Shown: positions 1-7,453, numbered from the stretch's first letter. The stretch is 36,320 bases of DNA from Tidjanibacter sp. (GCA_017631375.1 JAGBTK010000059.1:1-36320), one strand, 5' to 3'. A program made the numbers and translations. The notes: generated by a model from the letters alone, not told the origin.

Positions 1-171
1 TGCAGTTGCGGTTGCGGTTGCTGTTGCGGTTGCGGTTGCAGTTGCAGTGCCCATCATACTCTTGGGTATGAAAAATCGTACCCGCGCAGCTATTGGGGGA
101 GCTCGGTGGTTGAGAGGGGAGTGGCTGTTGCGGTTGCAGTTGCGGTTGCGGTTGCAGTTGCAGTTGCAGTG
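1..171. repeat. GTTGCN hexamer tandem arrays within a ~122-bp duplicated unit
   Basis: Bases 1-48 and about 123-171 are tandem hexamers of the form GTTGCG/GTTGCA/GTTGCT. Both arrays run into the same sequence (GTGCCCATCATACTCTTGGGTA), and the second copy lies exactly 122 bp after the first, so this is a duplicated unit. The first array is cut by the window edge, so its true length is unknown. In one frame it reads as an Ala-Val run, which is a by-product of the hexamer and not evidence of a protein. No gene is seen between 1 and 527. Confidence 0.8.
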
Positions 172-367
172 CCCATCATACTCTTGGGTACGAAAAATCG
201 TATCCGTGAATATGTTGGTGGTGATGGGCTGGTTGGAGTAGCCTCTTTCGACTTTTTTTATGCTTGGGTACGAAAAATCGTACCCGTGCAGCCATCAGGG
301 TGCGTGGTAGTTGAGATAGGTAGGGCGGTTACCCCATACTCCTGGGTACGAAAAATCGTACCCGTGA
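58..367 (+). repeat. Four copies of a short hairpin repeat (GGGTACGA-AAAA-TCGTACCC)
   Basis: A 20-nt stem-loop occurs at 64-83, 186-205, 266-285 and 344-363: an 8-bp stem and an AAAA loop, embedded in a ~45-bp less conserved unit (CATACTCTTGGGTA... CCCGTGnAGCCATT). Start-to-start distances are 122, 80 and 78 bp. Two copies differ from the consensus at one stem base each (T69 opposite G78; T203 opposite G188). Both changes leave a G-U wobble if the plus strand is transcribed, but give A-C mismatches on the minus strand. The irregular spacing and palindromic unit do not fit a CRISPR. It is probably an intergenic REP/MITE-like family; I do not recognise it. Confidence 0.8.
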
Positions 368-527
368 AGCCATTGGTGATCTTTTGGGGTGGTAGGTAGA
401 GGGTGGTGGATTGTCTATTGTAGTTGCGAAGACTAATTCTGTCATCTATGGATGTAAAAAAAAAGGTGGGGAGTTGTGTATTTTTTGTGGGTTGTGTGAA
501 AAATAGGTGAAAAAGTAACAAAAATCG

Positions 528-559
528 TTTGTTAAATATGTGATATATAGGTAATTTTG
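528..559 (+). promoter_or_regulatory. Bacteroidota-type promoter for the peptide-lipoprotein unit
   Basis: TTTG at 528-531 and TAATTTTG at 552-559 are separated by 20 nt, matching the -33/-7 consensus of the phylum's primary sigma factor. Transcription would start near 565, giving a leader of about 100 nt before the small ORF at 667. Bases 364-527 hold nothing I can name. Confidence 0.65.
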
Positions 560-666
560 TGGCGCAATCAGTTGTGGGGCGAGTGTCTGTCTGTGGTGGC
601 AGGTGTCGGTCACACACTTTTTCGTGTAATTACTTAAATATAACATAATTAACTATTTGCAATAAA

Positions 667-801
667 ATGAAAACTACTAATTTTATCGGTTACATCAGCC
701 CTGCTATTGATGTAATTGAGGTTGCCGTTGAGAACGGCATTGCTGCTACCGGCGGTGGCGATATTGACGATGTACCTGTAATTGATGGTCCCGACTTCTA
801 A
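667..801 (+). CDS. 44-residue peptide with an internal Gly-Gly-Gly (candidate secreted or processed peptide)
   Basis: This ATG-started frame (MKTTNFIGYISPAIDVIEVA...) has an A/T-rich start region typical of the phylum and ends 14 nt before the lipoprotein gene, so the two are probably co-transcribed from the promoter at 528-559. The N-terminal half has the pattern ISPAIDVIEVAVENGIAA. Residues 29-31 are Gly-Gly-Gly, followed by an acidic tail of 13 residues (DIDDVPVIDGPDF). Short proteins with a similar 'SPxxxVxxVxVExGxAxSGG' layout are common next to surface-protein genes in Bacteroidales, but I know of no assigned function. The Gly-Gly could be a double-glycine leader cleavage site, which is inference only; no transporter gene is adjacent. 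It is short but its context is strong. Confidence 0.65.
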   Translation: MKTTNFIGYISPAIDVIEVAVENGIAATGGGDIDDVPVIDGPDF

Positions 802-815
802 TTCTTCGGCACGTT

Positions 816-3101
816 ATGAAAAAGATTCTTAAGAGCCTCGTGTTGGTGGCAGCAGCTGTCGCAACACTCACTTCGTGCGAGAAAGCACCTGAGACCAATC
901 CTACCCCCGAGGAGTTCACCCTGACCGTGAATGCAGCCCTTCCCGCTCCCGAGTCGGGTCGTACCTATCTGGGCGATAAAGATGGCGACGCCTACCCCGT
1001 TCTGTGGAGTGAGGATGATAAGATTCGTTTGTATGAGGTTAGTTATGCATCTAATGGCGGTCAAGAATTTACATCTGGAACTAGCCAGAGTAAATACAAA
1101 CAGTCTGAGTCTATTGTAATAAGTGACGATCATACAACTGCTACTTTCCCTGAAATCAGTCTTGCGTCGCCTATAGCAAATGCAGACTATTTTGACTATA
1201 TTGCTTATTATGGCAATACTGAGTCGATGGGAATGTATCGTAGATATAACAATCCTCCTTATCTTAAAGTTACAATTCCTAATGCACAAACTCCTAAGGT
1301 TGTAGATGGTGCTGTGCAGTTTGATTCTGCTGCTGCATTGATGGCAGCAAAGAGTCTTTCGCATATTAATCGTCAAGCAGAACTTAATTTTACCTTCAAG
1401 CACCTTGTAGCATATGGTATGCTGAATATTACCAATTTCAATAGTGGTAGTGATAAAGTTGTTAGCGTTACTTTTGGTAATACAAATCACAATATCGTAG
1501 GTCAATCGAGATATCTCTATACCGATGCAAATGACGCTACTGTGATTGATAGTTCGAATGTTTATAAAGAGGTAACCATCAATGTAGCGGCACTAGATGT
1601 TAGCTCTGCTAATTTTGTTGTTCCTTTTGCGATTGCTCCCACTACCTTTGCTTCTGGTGATGAGATTTTCATTTCTGTTGCAACCGAGTCGGGTACTACA
1701 TATACAAAGGAGATTACTTTGACTGATGATCAAGCTAAGAACTTTGATTTCAAGCAGGGCACTATTGTAGATTTCTCGGCTAATTTTAACGGTGTATTAG
1801 CAGATACTCCCACGACTATTGCTGACATTTTGGCTGGTGCTAATGACGAGGTATTTAAGGTAGATGGCACTGTAGGCGCTGTAACCAAACAGTCGTTTAT
1901 CCTTGTTGATGCTACTGGTGTACTTAATATTTATGTAAAAGCCGCACCTAAGGTTGATGGTGTCAATTTAGAAGTAGGTGACAACGTAACGGTAAAAGGC
2001 ACTAGAGGTGAGTATCAACACGCTGTACAGCTGACAAGCCCTACTATTACTGCTCGTGATGGTCAGTCTTATACTCTTCCTACTCCTGAGGAGTTTGATG
2101 CTGCAAAGTTGGATGCATATTACGCTAACCCCGAGACTATCAAGTTGGTTAAGATTAGTGGAGTCTATTCGGTATCGGGTACCTATTACAATCTTAATGT
2201 TGCTGGCTTGAATAGAGCTACGGGTGGTAGTTTCTATCAGTTGCCCGATGCAGTTATTGGTGACATCCAGAGCGGTACTCCTGTAGTTGTAGAGGGTTAC
2301 CTCGTAGGTTATAATAATAGTGGTTATGTGAACATCCACGCTGTTAAGATGGAAGCAGATAATAGCCCTTATTTGTTGGTGGCCGAGGATGAGTATCAGA
2401 TAGCTGCTGCAGGTGGCAATGTGGAGATTGAGGTTAGTACCAATGTTACAGGTTGGACTGCTGCCGTTACTGGTATTGCAGGTGCAACTGCTACTCCTGC
2501 TGAGGGTAAGGTTACTGTGACTATTCCCGCGAATACTGCTGATGAGGAGCGTACTGCTACCGTTACCCTTTCGGGCACTGGTGTAGCTAATGTTGTGGTT
2601 ACAATTAAACAGAAAGGTTTGGTAACAACAAACGATACTTATGAGTTGGTAACAAGTGTTGATCAACTTAAAGATGGTGTTGAGATTTTGATTGTTGCTA
2701 AAAATGGTGAGAAATATTATGCAATGAATAATACATTGTCAAGCAAGAAATATCCTACCTCCGCTGTTAGTGTGAATAATAACAAAATTATGATTGCTTC
2801 GGATAATAGCACTATCGGTGTTATGACCTTAGGTGCATCAAATGACAAATGGACGCTTCAATGTGGAAGCGCATATATTGCTTATGACAGTAGTACCAAT
2901 TTTAAGACCGTAGCAAGTGTAAGCGATAATAAGGGCGAGTGGACTATTGCGCTTGATGCAAATAGTCAAGCTACTATCACAAATGTTAATTCAACAAGAG
3001 TATTCTTAATGAATAACAATAATATATTTGGAGCGTATGCTGCAAGTAATATTGGCAAGGATGGATATTTTACCCCTCAGATTTTTAAAAAGGTAAACTA
3101 A
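816..3101 (+). CDS. Fimbrillin-like lipoprotein with OB-fold-like and BACON domains
   Basis: This is a 761-residue surface lipoprotein. Residues 1-21 form a lipoprotein signal peptide with lipobox LTSC (acylated Cys21), so it should be sorted to the outer membrane. Residues ~30-320 resemble Mfa-like fimbrillin domains (the motif GRTYLG followed by W-S-E-D-D-K-I and the later FKHLVAYGMLNI). Residues ~328-420 look like an OB-fold/DUF5689-type module (FKVDGTVGAV... ILVDATG). Residues ~518-601 are a BACON domain (AAGGNVEIEVSTN... TATVTL). Residues ~605-761 are a C-terminal beta-rich region of unknown role. BACON domains are usually linked to carbohydrate or mucin binding. It follows the 44-residue peptide by 14 nt and is closed by a strong terminator. 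The exact ligand is unknown. Confidence 0.85.
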   Translation: MKKILKSLVLVAAAVATLTSCEKAPETNPTPEEFTLTVNAALPAPESGRTYLGDKDGDAYPVLWSEDDKIRLYEVSYASNGGQEFTSGTSQSKYKQSESIVISDDHTTATFPEISLASPIANADYFDYIAYYGNTESMGMYRRYNNPPYLKVTIPNAQTPKVVDGAVQFDSAAALMAAKSLSHINRQAELNFTFKHLVAYGMLNITNFNSGSDKVVSVTFGNTNHNIVGQSRYLYTDANDATVIDSSNVYKEVTINVAALDVSSANFVVPFAIAPTTFASGDEIFISVATESGTTYTKEITLTDDQAKNFDFKQGTIVDFSANFNGVLADTPTTIADILAGANDEVFKVDGTVGAVTKQSFILVDATGVLNIYVKAAPKVDGVNLEVGDNVTVKGTRGEYQHAVQLTSPTITARDGQSYTLPTPEEFDAAKLDAYYANPETIKLVKISGVYSVSGTYYNLNVAGLNRATGGSFYQLPDAVIGDIQSGTPVVVEGYLVGYNNSGYVNIHAVKMEADNSPYLLVAEDEYQIAAAGGNVEIEVSTNVTGWTAAVTGIAGATATPAEGKVTVTIPANTADEERTATVTLSGTGVANVVVTIKQKGLVTTNDTYELVTSVDQLKDGVEILIVAKNGEKYYAMNNTLSSKKYPTSAVSVNNNKIMIASDNSTIGVMTLGASNDKWTLQCGSAYIAYDSSTNFKTVASVSDNKGEWTIALDANSQATITNVNSTRVFLMNNNNIFGAYAASNIGKDGYFTPQIFKKVN

Positions 3102-3123
3102 TTCTTAGTGTTGAATAAAAATT

Positions 3124-3163
3124 TTGCGCCTGTCGAGTGAATCGGCAGGCGCAAGTTTTTTTT
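3124..3163 (+). terminator. Intrinsic terminator after the BACON lipoprotein
   Basis: The arms TTGCGCCTGTCGA (3124-3136) and TCGGCAGGCGCAA (3142-3154) form a 13-bp stem with one G-T pair and a 5-nt loop, followed by eight T residues (3156-3163). It lies 22 nt after the stop codon of the lipoprotein gene. Confidence 0.93.
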
Positions 3164-3242
3164 GTGTGGTGGTTTTGGAGTGGGGTGGTGCTCCCGAGGA
3201 GTGCATTGGTGTTCTCGGGGAGAGTGGGAGGTTGTGGGGTTG

Positions 3243-4652
3243 TCAGCGTTTGAAACAGGTCTTCATCTTGCGGGAGGGGCGGGTGAGCTCCTGCTCCACG
3301 ATAGCGGTAAGCACATCGGGGGCATCGTGCCAGCGGTTGGCGCGGAACTTACGATTGTACGAGAGCAGGTGTGAGGCTAACTCCGGCCAGCGATACTGCC
3401 AATCCGAGGGCATAGTAATCCTGCGCAACACCGTAGAGGCATTTGAGAGAATACGCGCCTCTTTGTTCGCGCTCTGGTGAAACCAGGTCACATTGGCCTC
3501 GGGGACAAGGCGCATCAGTGTACGCGCAAAGCCACGACCGCCATTGTTGCTCTCCACAACCACATCGCGTGTGCCTACGCGGCGGAGCATCTCGGCAGTC
3601 AGCTCCTCCGTGACCTCCATACGCTCTCGCGAATAGACCACATCCTCGACATAGATATCGCCATCAGCCCCCACCGAGTAGCAGACCGAGCAGAGGTGGT
3701 CGTCGCCCGTGTCTGCCGTGTCGGTATAGTTTGCCCTGCGCACAATATCCCTCGGCAGGCTCTCCCAAGTGCGAAACCTGTCGCCATAGAGCAGTCCCTC
3801 CTTATTGTTTGGGTTGCCCTGATACATAGCCTCAAATCGCAGAGGGTCGAGCTGACGCTTCTGCGCCAGAAGTGCTGCGCTGTGACGCTCCGGCCACAAG
3901 GCCTCATCAATGGCGCGAGGGTCTATCTCGGTGGCGGGGGACTCTTTGAGGGCTTGCAGGTCGAGCCTGAGCCACTCATCGGGCGAGGTATTCTCCAACT
4001 GACTCCACTCGGTGAGCGGTACAACCTTCTCGCGCGAGGAAATCAGCCCAATCAGATCCTCCTCGTGCCAACGAGTAAAGACAATAATCTCCTGCGAATA
4101 GTTGTGCAGGCGTGTGCGTATAACTGAGGTGTACCAATCCCAACAATTCTCGCGAATGACGGGCGAGTTGGCCTCCATAGCATCCTTGTAGAGGTCGTCG
4201 ATGATTACTACATCGACCGTGTTGCCCGTCAAAGGCCCCTCTCTGCCCACCGCTGTCAGGTCGCCCGAGTGACCGATAATCTCCACCTCTTCGGCAGTGC
4301 GCAGGTGAGAGCCTCGCGAGCCGGCACTCTTGATTGTGGTGTCGGGGAAGAGCGAATTGTAGGCCTCCGAATCTATGATGCGCTGCACTCGTTTGTTGAA
4401 ACGGCGAGCCAGTGAAGCACTATAACTCGCAATGGCAATATGCAGATCGGGGTTGAGCCCCAACATATAGGCGGGCAACAGCACCGACGAACCGAGCGAT
4501 TTGCCGTGCTGAGGGGGTATGGTTACCATCAGCCGTCGGATGCGTCCCTCAGCAAAGGCCTCCAATACACGATAGTAGGTGGTGTGGTAGGGCGAGAGCG
4601 TGAGGAAGGGCATTACGGTTGTGGCATACTCCGAAAAACTTCTCTTATCCAT
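3243..4652 (-). CDS. Phage terminase large subunit (packaging ATPase/nuclease)
   Basis: The protein has 469 residues and is the motor that drives DNA into a capsid and cuts it. The N-terminal ATPase domain shows Walker A PPQHGKS (46-52), Walker B VVIID-D (148-153) and the coupling motif FTRWHEEDL (192-200). The RNase H-like nuclease domain shows Asp in YTDTADTGDDH (~311), Glu in VVVESNNGG (367) and Asp in WHDAPDVLTA (443/446). All key acidic residues are present, so it should be active. I chose the ATG at 4652 (MDKRSFSEY); the longer frame to 4724 would overlap the preceding gene, which ends at 4673. It is transcribed away from the repressor and is separated from the other packaging and capsid genes by rnhB and a membrane-protein gene. 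That split is unusual, because terminase, portal and capsid genes normally sit together. Confidence 0.93.
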   Translation of the reverse strand: MDKRSFSEYATTVMPFLTLSPYHTTYYRVLEAFAEGRIRRLMVTIPPQHGKSLGSSVLLPAYMLGLNPDLHIAIASYSASLARRFNKRVQRIIDSEAYNSLFPDTTIKSAGSRGSHLRTAEEVEIIGHSGDLTAVGREGPLTGNTVDVVIIDDLYKDAMEANSPVIRENCWDWYTSVIRTRLHNYSQEIIVFTRWHEEDLIGLISSREKVVPLTEWSQLENTSPDEWLRLDLQALKESPATEIDPRAIDEALWPERHSAALLAQKRQLDPLRFEAMYQGNPNNKEGLLYGDRFRTWESLPRDIVRRANYTDTADTGDDHLCSVCYSVGADGDIYVEDVVYSRERMEVTEELTAEMLRRVGTRDVVVESNNGGRGFARTLMRLVPEANVTWFHQSANKEARILSNASTVLRRITMPSDWQYRWPELASHLLSYNRKFRANRWHDAPDVLTAIVEQELTRPSRKMKTCFKR

Positions 4653-4672
4653 ATATATAATAGGTATAAGAG

Positions 4673-4981
4673 TTAGTCTATAAACAGGCTCCTGAGGTAG
4701 CGGAACGAAAAGTCGTTCAGGCACTCCACGCCGTCAATTTTGGTGCTGAACTCCCACCACACGGGAACGATGTCGGTGATGTCGGCAGGCGAGGTGCCGT
4801 TGCGATAGACGATCAGCGCACTTGTCAAACTACACTCCATCTCGGGGTGGGGAATCGAAATCGTGCCACTGAACCATTGTTTGTCGTCGATAGCCTCGGC
4901 TAAGTGTCTAACCACCGAGGCGTAGAGTGCGGGGGTGATCTCCACTTCACGCACACCTTCTCTTTTTTCTCTCTCTTTCAT
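4673..4981 (-). CDS. Small conserved protein upstream of the terminase (unknown function)
   Basis: This 102-residue soluble protein starts 20 nt before the terminase and is probably co-transcribed with it from the leftward promoter at 5139-5170. The N-terminus is charged (MKEREKREG), followed by an alpha-beta segment (VEITPALYASVVRHLAEAID) and the pattern IVPVWWEFST. I do not recognise a named family. Position would allow a small-terminase or packaging-accessory role, but I see no helix-turn-helix, so that is only a guess. The leader from the predicted start site to the ATG is about 150 nt. Confidence 0.75.
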   Translation of the reverse strand: MKEREKREGVREVEITPALYASVVRHLAEAIDDKQWFSGTISIPHPEMECSLTSALIVYRNGTSPADITDIVPVWWEFSTKIDGVECLNDFSFRYLRSLFID

Positions 4982-5101
4982 AATCTGAACTTTTGTTTAA
5001 TTAATTAACTTAATAAATGCGCTTTAACTACTATTTCTTCACTCTTTTGATGAGTTCGGCACGGTTAATGAGTAAAAAATTAGATAGTTTCGTATGTTTT
5101 A

Positions 5102-5133
5102 TTTGGTTTTTATAAATAAATTGTTTATGTTTG
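5102..5133 (+). promoter_or_regulatory. Rightward promoter of the S24 repressor
   Basis: TTTG (5102-5105), a 20-nt spacer and TATGTTTG (5126-5133) match the Bacteroidota -33/-7 consensus exactly. The predicted start is near 5140, giving a leader of about 70 nt. It overlaps head-on with the leftward promoter at 5139-5170. Confidence 0.8.
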
Positions 5134-5138
5134 CAGTA

Positions 5139-5170
5139 CAAAGATAAGTTCAAAAAGTAGAATTGTCAAC
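5139..5170 (-). promoter_or_regulatory. Leftward promoter of the terminase unit
   Basis: On the minus strand, GTTG (5170-5167), a 20-nt spacer and TATCTTTG (5146-5139) form a near-consensus promoter. Its -7 box is only five bases from the -7 box of the repressor promoter. The two boxes form an inverted repeat, so polymerases bound here would exclude each other. Confidence 0.65.
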
Positions 5171-5211
5171 ATTAAAAGTTAAATAATTATACATTTAATT
5201 CGTAACTCATT

Positions 5212-5907
5212 ATGACTGAGCATGAAAAAAGCGTAGGAAGAAGGTTGAAGGAATTGCGAAGAGAACTTGATTGGACTCAGGATCAGTTGGCGAAATTGTT
5301 GGGAGTGGGTAAAGGTGCTATCTCAATGGTAGAGACAGGCAAGAGTGCGCTCTCCGAGCGAAATAAGCATATCTTGGTTCACGAACTAAATATGAACCCT
5401 GACTGGATTGAAACGGGTAAGGGCGAAATTTTTAACTCCCCTCGTGAGCAGGTGTTGAGCTTTCGCGCAATGACAGATCATAATCTGCCATATCAGTGTG
5501 TGCCTCTCTATGCTATGGAGGGAACTGCGGGCCTTGTGCCTCTCTTTGATGATGCGCAGGCGCATACCCCCGTGGATTATATCCATATCCCCAATATGCC
5601 CAAGTGTGACGGTGCTATCTATATTGTAGGCGACAGTATGTATCCCTTGCTTAAGAGTGGCGATATTGTGCTCTATAAGCAGTTGCAGCACATTGACGAT
5701 ATCTTCTGGGGCGATATGTATCTTCTCTCGGTGGATATCGATGGTGAGGAGTATGTTACCGTGAAGTATATTCAGAAGGCCGATCAGGATGGATATGTGC
5801 GTCTGGTGAGTCAGAATCCTCATCACGCAGACAAGGATATAGAGATTGAGCGCATCAGGGCTATTGCCTTTGTCAAGGCAAGTATTCGTATGAACTCGAT
5901 GCATTAA
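5212..5907 (+). CDS. LexA/CI-like repressor: XRE helix-turn-helix plus S24 self-cleaving peptidase
   Basis: The protein has 231 residues. Residues ~8-62 are an XRE/Cro-CI DNA-binding domain (LKELRRELDWTQDQLAKLLG, GKGAISMVETGK). Residues ~95-225 are an S24 peptidase domain with the nucleophile Ser142 in GDSM, the general-base Lys185 in TVKYIQK and a plausible self-cleavage bond Ala106-Gly107 in EGTAGL. The spacing resembles LexA (cleavage bond to Ser 36 residues, Ser to Lys 43). Proteins of this type bind operators as dimers and cut themselves in the presence of RecA-DNA filaments, so DNA damage would relieve repression. It lies between the terminase unit and the structural operon, so it is the obvious candidate regulator of both. 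A terminator follows the stop codon. Confidence 0.9.
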   Translation: MTEHEKSVGRRLKELRRELDWTQDQLAKLLGVGKGAISMVETGKSALSERNKHILVHELNMNPDWIETGKGEIFNSPREQVLSFRAMTDHNLPYQCVPLYAMEGTAGLVPLFDDAQAHTPVDYIHIPNMPKCDGAIYIVGDSMYPLLKSGDIVLYKQLQHIDDIFWGDMYLLSVDIDGEEYVTVKYIQKADQDGYVRLVSQNPHHADKDIEIERIRAIAFVKASIRMNSMH

Positions 5908-5920
5908 AATCGCAGTCTGA

Positions 5921-6056
5921 TAAAATGATTTCAGCCCCGCTATGTTGGCGGGGCTGAACTATTTTAAAAAGGATATGGGGAAGACTCCCGTCTGCCCCAT
6001 CTCATCAGGTTAGGTTAGTTAGGTTAATGAGGTACGGGAAGATTCCCGTATAACAT
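5921..6056 (-). ncRNA. Candidate structured small RNA, antisense-oriented downstream of the repressor
   Basis: A consensus leftward promoter (6062-6092) faces a stretch with no open frame that holds four stem-loops in series: TACGGGAA/TTCCCGTA (6033-6050), CTCAT/ATGAG enclosing AGGTT repeats (6001-6005 with 6027-6031), ATGGGG/CCCCAT with an inner GAC/GTC stem (5975-6000), and the G+C-rich terminator stem 5930-5958. The predicted transcript is about 130 nt and converges on the 3' end of the repressor gene. I do not recognise a known RNA family, and transcription is inferred from promoter and fold only. Confidence 0.5.
5929..5966. terminator. Bidirectional hairpin terminator of the repressor gene and candidate sRNA
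   Basis: TTCAGCCCCGC (5930-5940) and GCGGGGCTGAA (5948-5958) form a perfect 11-bp stem with a 7-nt loop. Short T-rich tails follow on both sides (CTATTTT to the right; ATCATTTT read on the minus strand), so it can end both the repressor mRNA and the leftward small RNA. The tails are weak compared with other terminators in this window. Confidence 0.75.
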
Positions 6057-6061
6057 CAATA

Positions 6062-6092
6062 CAAAGATAGAGTCTATTTTTAGATTTACAAA
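6062..6092 (-). promoter_or_regulatory. Leftward promoter of the candidate small RNA
   Basis: On the minus strand TTTG (6092-6089), 19 nt and TATCTTTG (6069-6062) match the phylum's promoter consensus. No open frame lies to its left before the repressor's terminator. Bases 6093-6211 are A/T-rich and hold nothing else I can support. Confidence 0.65.
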
Positions 6093-6211
6093 CATTTCTA
6101 ACTCTATTTTGGCACTTTTTTAATTTTTTAGTTTTGCCTTTTTCCGAGAGGGATATTTTTTAAAATTTTAATAAATGTTTGTAAGCGATTTATTAAAAAT
6201 TTTTAAAAAGG

Positions 6212-6246
6212 AAAACCGCCTCTAAATGCTCTCTGAGGCGGTTTTT
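6212..6246. terminator. Bidirectional hairpin terminator
   Basis: AAAACCGCCTC (6212-6222) and GAGGCGGTTTT (6235-6245) form an 11-bp stem with a 12-nt loop, with a T run to the right and an A run to the left. It should end leftward transcription from the membrane-protein gene. Bases 6247-6394 contain no further gene. Confidence 0.85.
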
Positions 6247-6394
6247 GAATTTCAAGACTCGTTCTTATTATTAAAATTCCCAACTTATAGGTGAGATTTA
6301 GTTATAGTTTGTAAGTGGATAACAAAAATCGAGAAAAATGTTAAATTTTTCTCAAACTCCCGTTTGATTCCGAATTTTCGAAAAAAAACGCACC

Positions 6395-7375
6395 TTAGAA
6401 GAGGATTGCGCCTATTGCCAAAACGATAAGCAAAAGGTAGCTGATCAGTGTGATGATGTGCGGCCAGCGGGCGAAAAAGAGGTGGGCGATGACGGCAAAC
6501 CCGCACGCAAACATAGCATAAAAGTAGGGGTTGGGCTCTGTGTAAAAGAGCATAGTCAGCGCGCCGACTGCAATAAGGGTGAAGTGCCAATTGATCTTCT
6601 TGGGGCGTGTGCGTATACTCGAGTCGGCAACTAAGAGCGAGAGGATCGAGCAGAGGATGAGCAGTACCATAAAGGCGAGCAGAAGGCCCTCGCTGAGTCG
6701 CTCCAGAGTGAAGAGTTCGGCAATGCGAAATTCGCTGCCGTTGGTGGTGGGCAGGTGTTCGCTGAGTGTGACAGCCACGCTCTGCTCTCCAAACAGCCAC
6801 CACAACCAGGTACACAAGACGGTAGGAAGTACCATACCACCTATACCTGCCAGCCACTCACGCGGGGTGCGCTCATAGATAGGCATCATCAGGAGTGAGA
6901 TGAGTGCTATGGGCAGAGCCGCAGGGTAAAGTAGCGGGATGATGCCGATAAAGAAGTATCCCTCAAAGACCGGAGCGAAGATTAGGGTGCGCTTGAAGCT
7001 GTGAATCAGGCGGCTTGCTCCTATCAGGAGTAGCATTGCAGTAAGTTGCGGGATGGTCGAACCTGTCTGTACCGTTGTGGCGCAGGCGGCTATGGTGTAG
7101 AGTACCATAGGCACAAAGGAGCGCACTACAGAGGCTGAGTAGCGGGTTACGATGCGGGCGGCAAGCAGGGAGTTGACAATGATGAGTAGGGTGGCTATGG
7201 CTGCGCCAAAGAAGGAGCCTGTACCTCCGAAAAACCTCTCGATAGCCTCTGCAGTCGGTGTGGCCGCAGCTATCGCTTCGTGCTGGCCATAGGTGGCTAC
7301 CACACCGCAGAGCAGGAGTGCTCCTTCGGTGAGAAGTATTATGGCTGCGGGCTGTTTGAGGATATCTGTCTTCAT
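6395..7375 (-). CDS. Multi-pass inner-membrane protein (DUF6427-like)
   Basis: The protein has 326 residues with about nine to ten hydrophobic segments, among them AAIILLTEGALLLCGVVA near residue 10, the run after FFIGIIPLLYP, and a hydrophobic C-terminus. Short charged loops join them and there is no catalytic motif I can name. It resembles the uncharacterised DUF6427 membrane proteins of Bacteroidota, which are ordinary chromosomal genes. It is transcribed away from rnhB and sits between the two halves of the phage-like cluster, so its location is notable even if its function is unrelated. The start ATG at 7375 is the first in frame. Confidence 0.75.
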   Translation of the reverse strand: MKTDILKQPAAIILLTEGALLLCGVVATYGQHEAIAAATPTAEAIERFFGGTGSFFGAAIATLLIIVNSLLAARIVTRYSASVVRSFVPMVLYTIAACATTVQTGSTIPQLTAMLLLIGASRLIHSFKRTLIFAPVFEGYFFIGIIPLLYPAALPIALISLLMMPIYERTPREWLAGIGGMVLPTVLCTWLWWLFGEQSVAVTLSEHLPTTNGSEFRIAELFTLERLSEGLLLAFMVLLILCSILSLLVADSSIRTRPKKINWHFTLIAVGALTMLFYTEPNPYFYAMFACGFAVIAHLFFARWPHIITLISYLLLIVLAIGAILF

Positions 7376-7424
7376 TGTCTGTTGTTTTCGCCTTCAAAAA
7401 TAGTACTTTTTTCGCCAAATTCCC

Positions 7425-7432
7425 TATTTTTG
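7425..7432 (+). promoter_or_regulatory. -7 element for rnhB
   Basis: TATTTTTG matches TAnnTTTG and lies 21 nt before the rnhB start codon, so the leader would be about 15 nt. No good TTTG lies at the -33 distance. Confidence 0.5.
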
Positions 7433-7453
7433 CACTATCAATTCTTGGGATAA

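Noticed and set aside
58-367. CRISPR array
   Set aside because: Only four units with unequal spacing (122, 80, 78), a perfectly palindromic short core, related rather than unique intervening sequence, and no cas gene in the window.
106-399. Protein with an Ala-Val run
   Set aside because: The open frame is produced by the hexamer repeats and hairpins. No promoter or start region supports it.
5179-5198. TTAAAT/ATTTAA inverted repeat as repressor operator
   Set aside because: It is a short A/T-only palindrome in an A/T-rich leader, expected by chance. The overlapping promoter boxes are a better supported signal.
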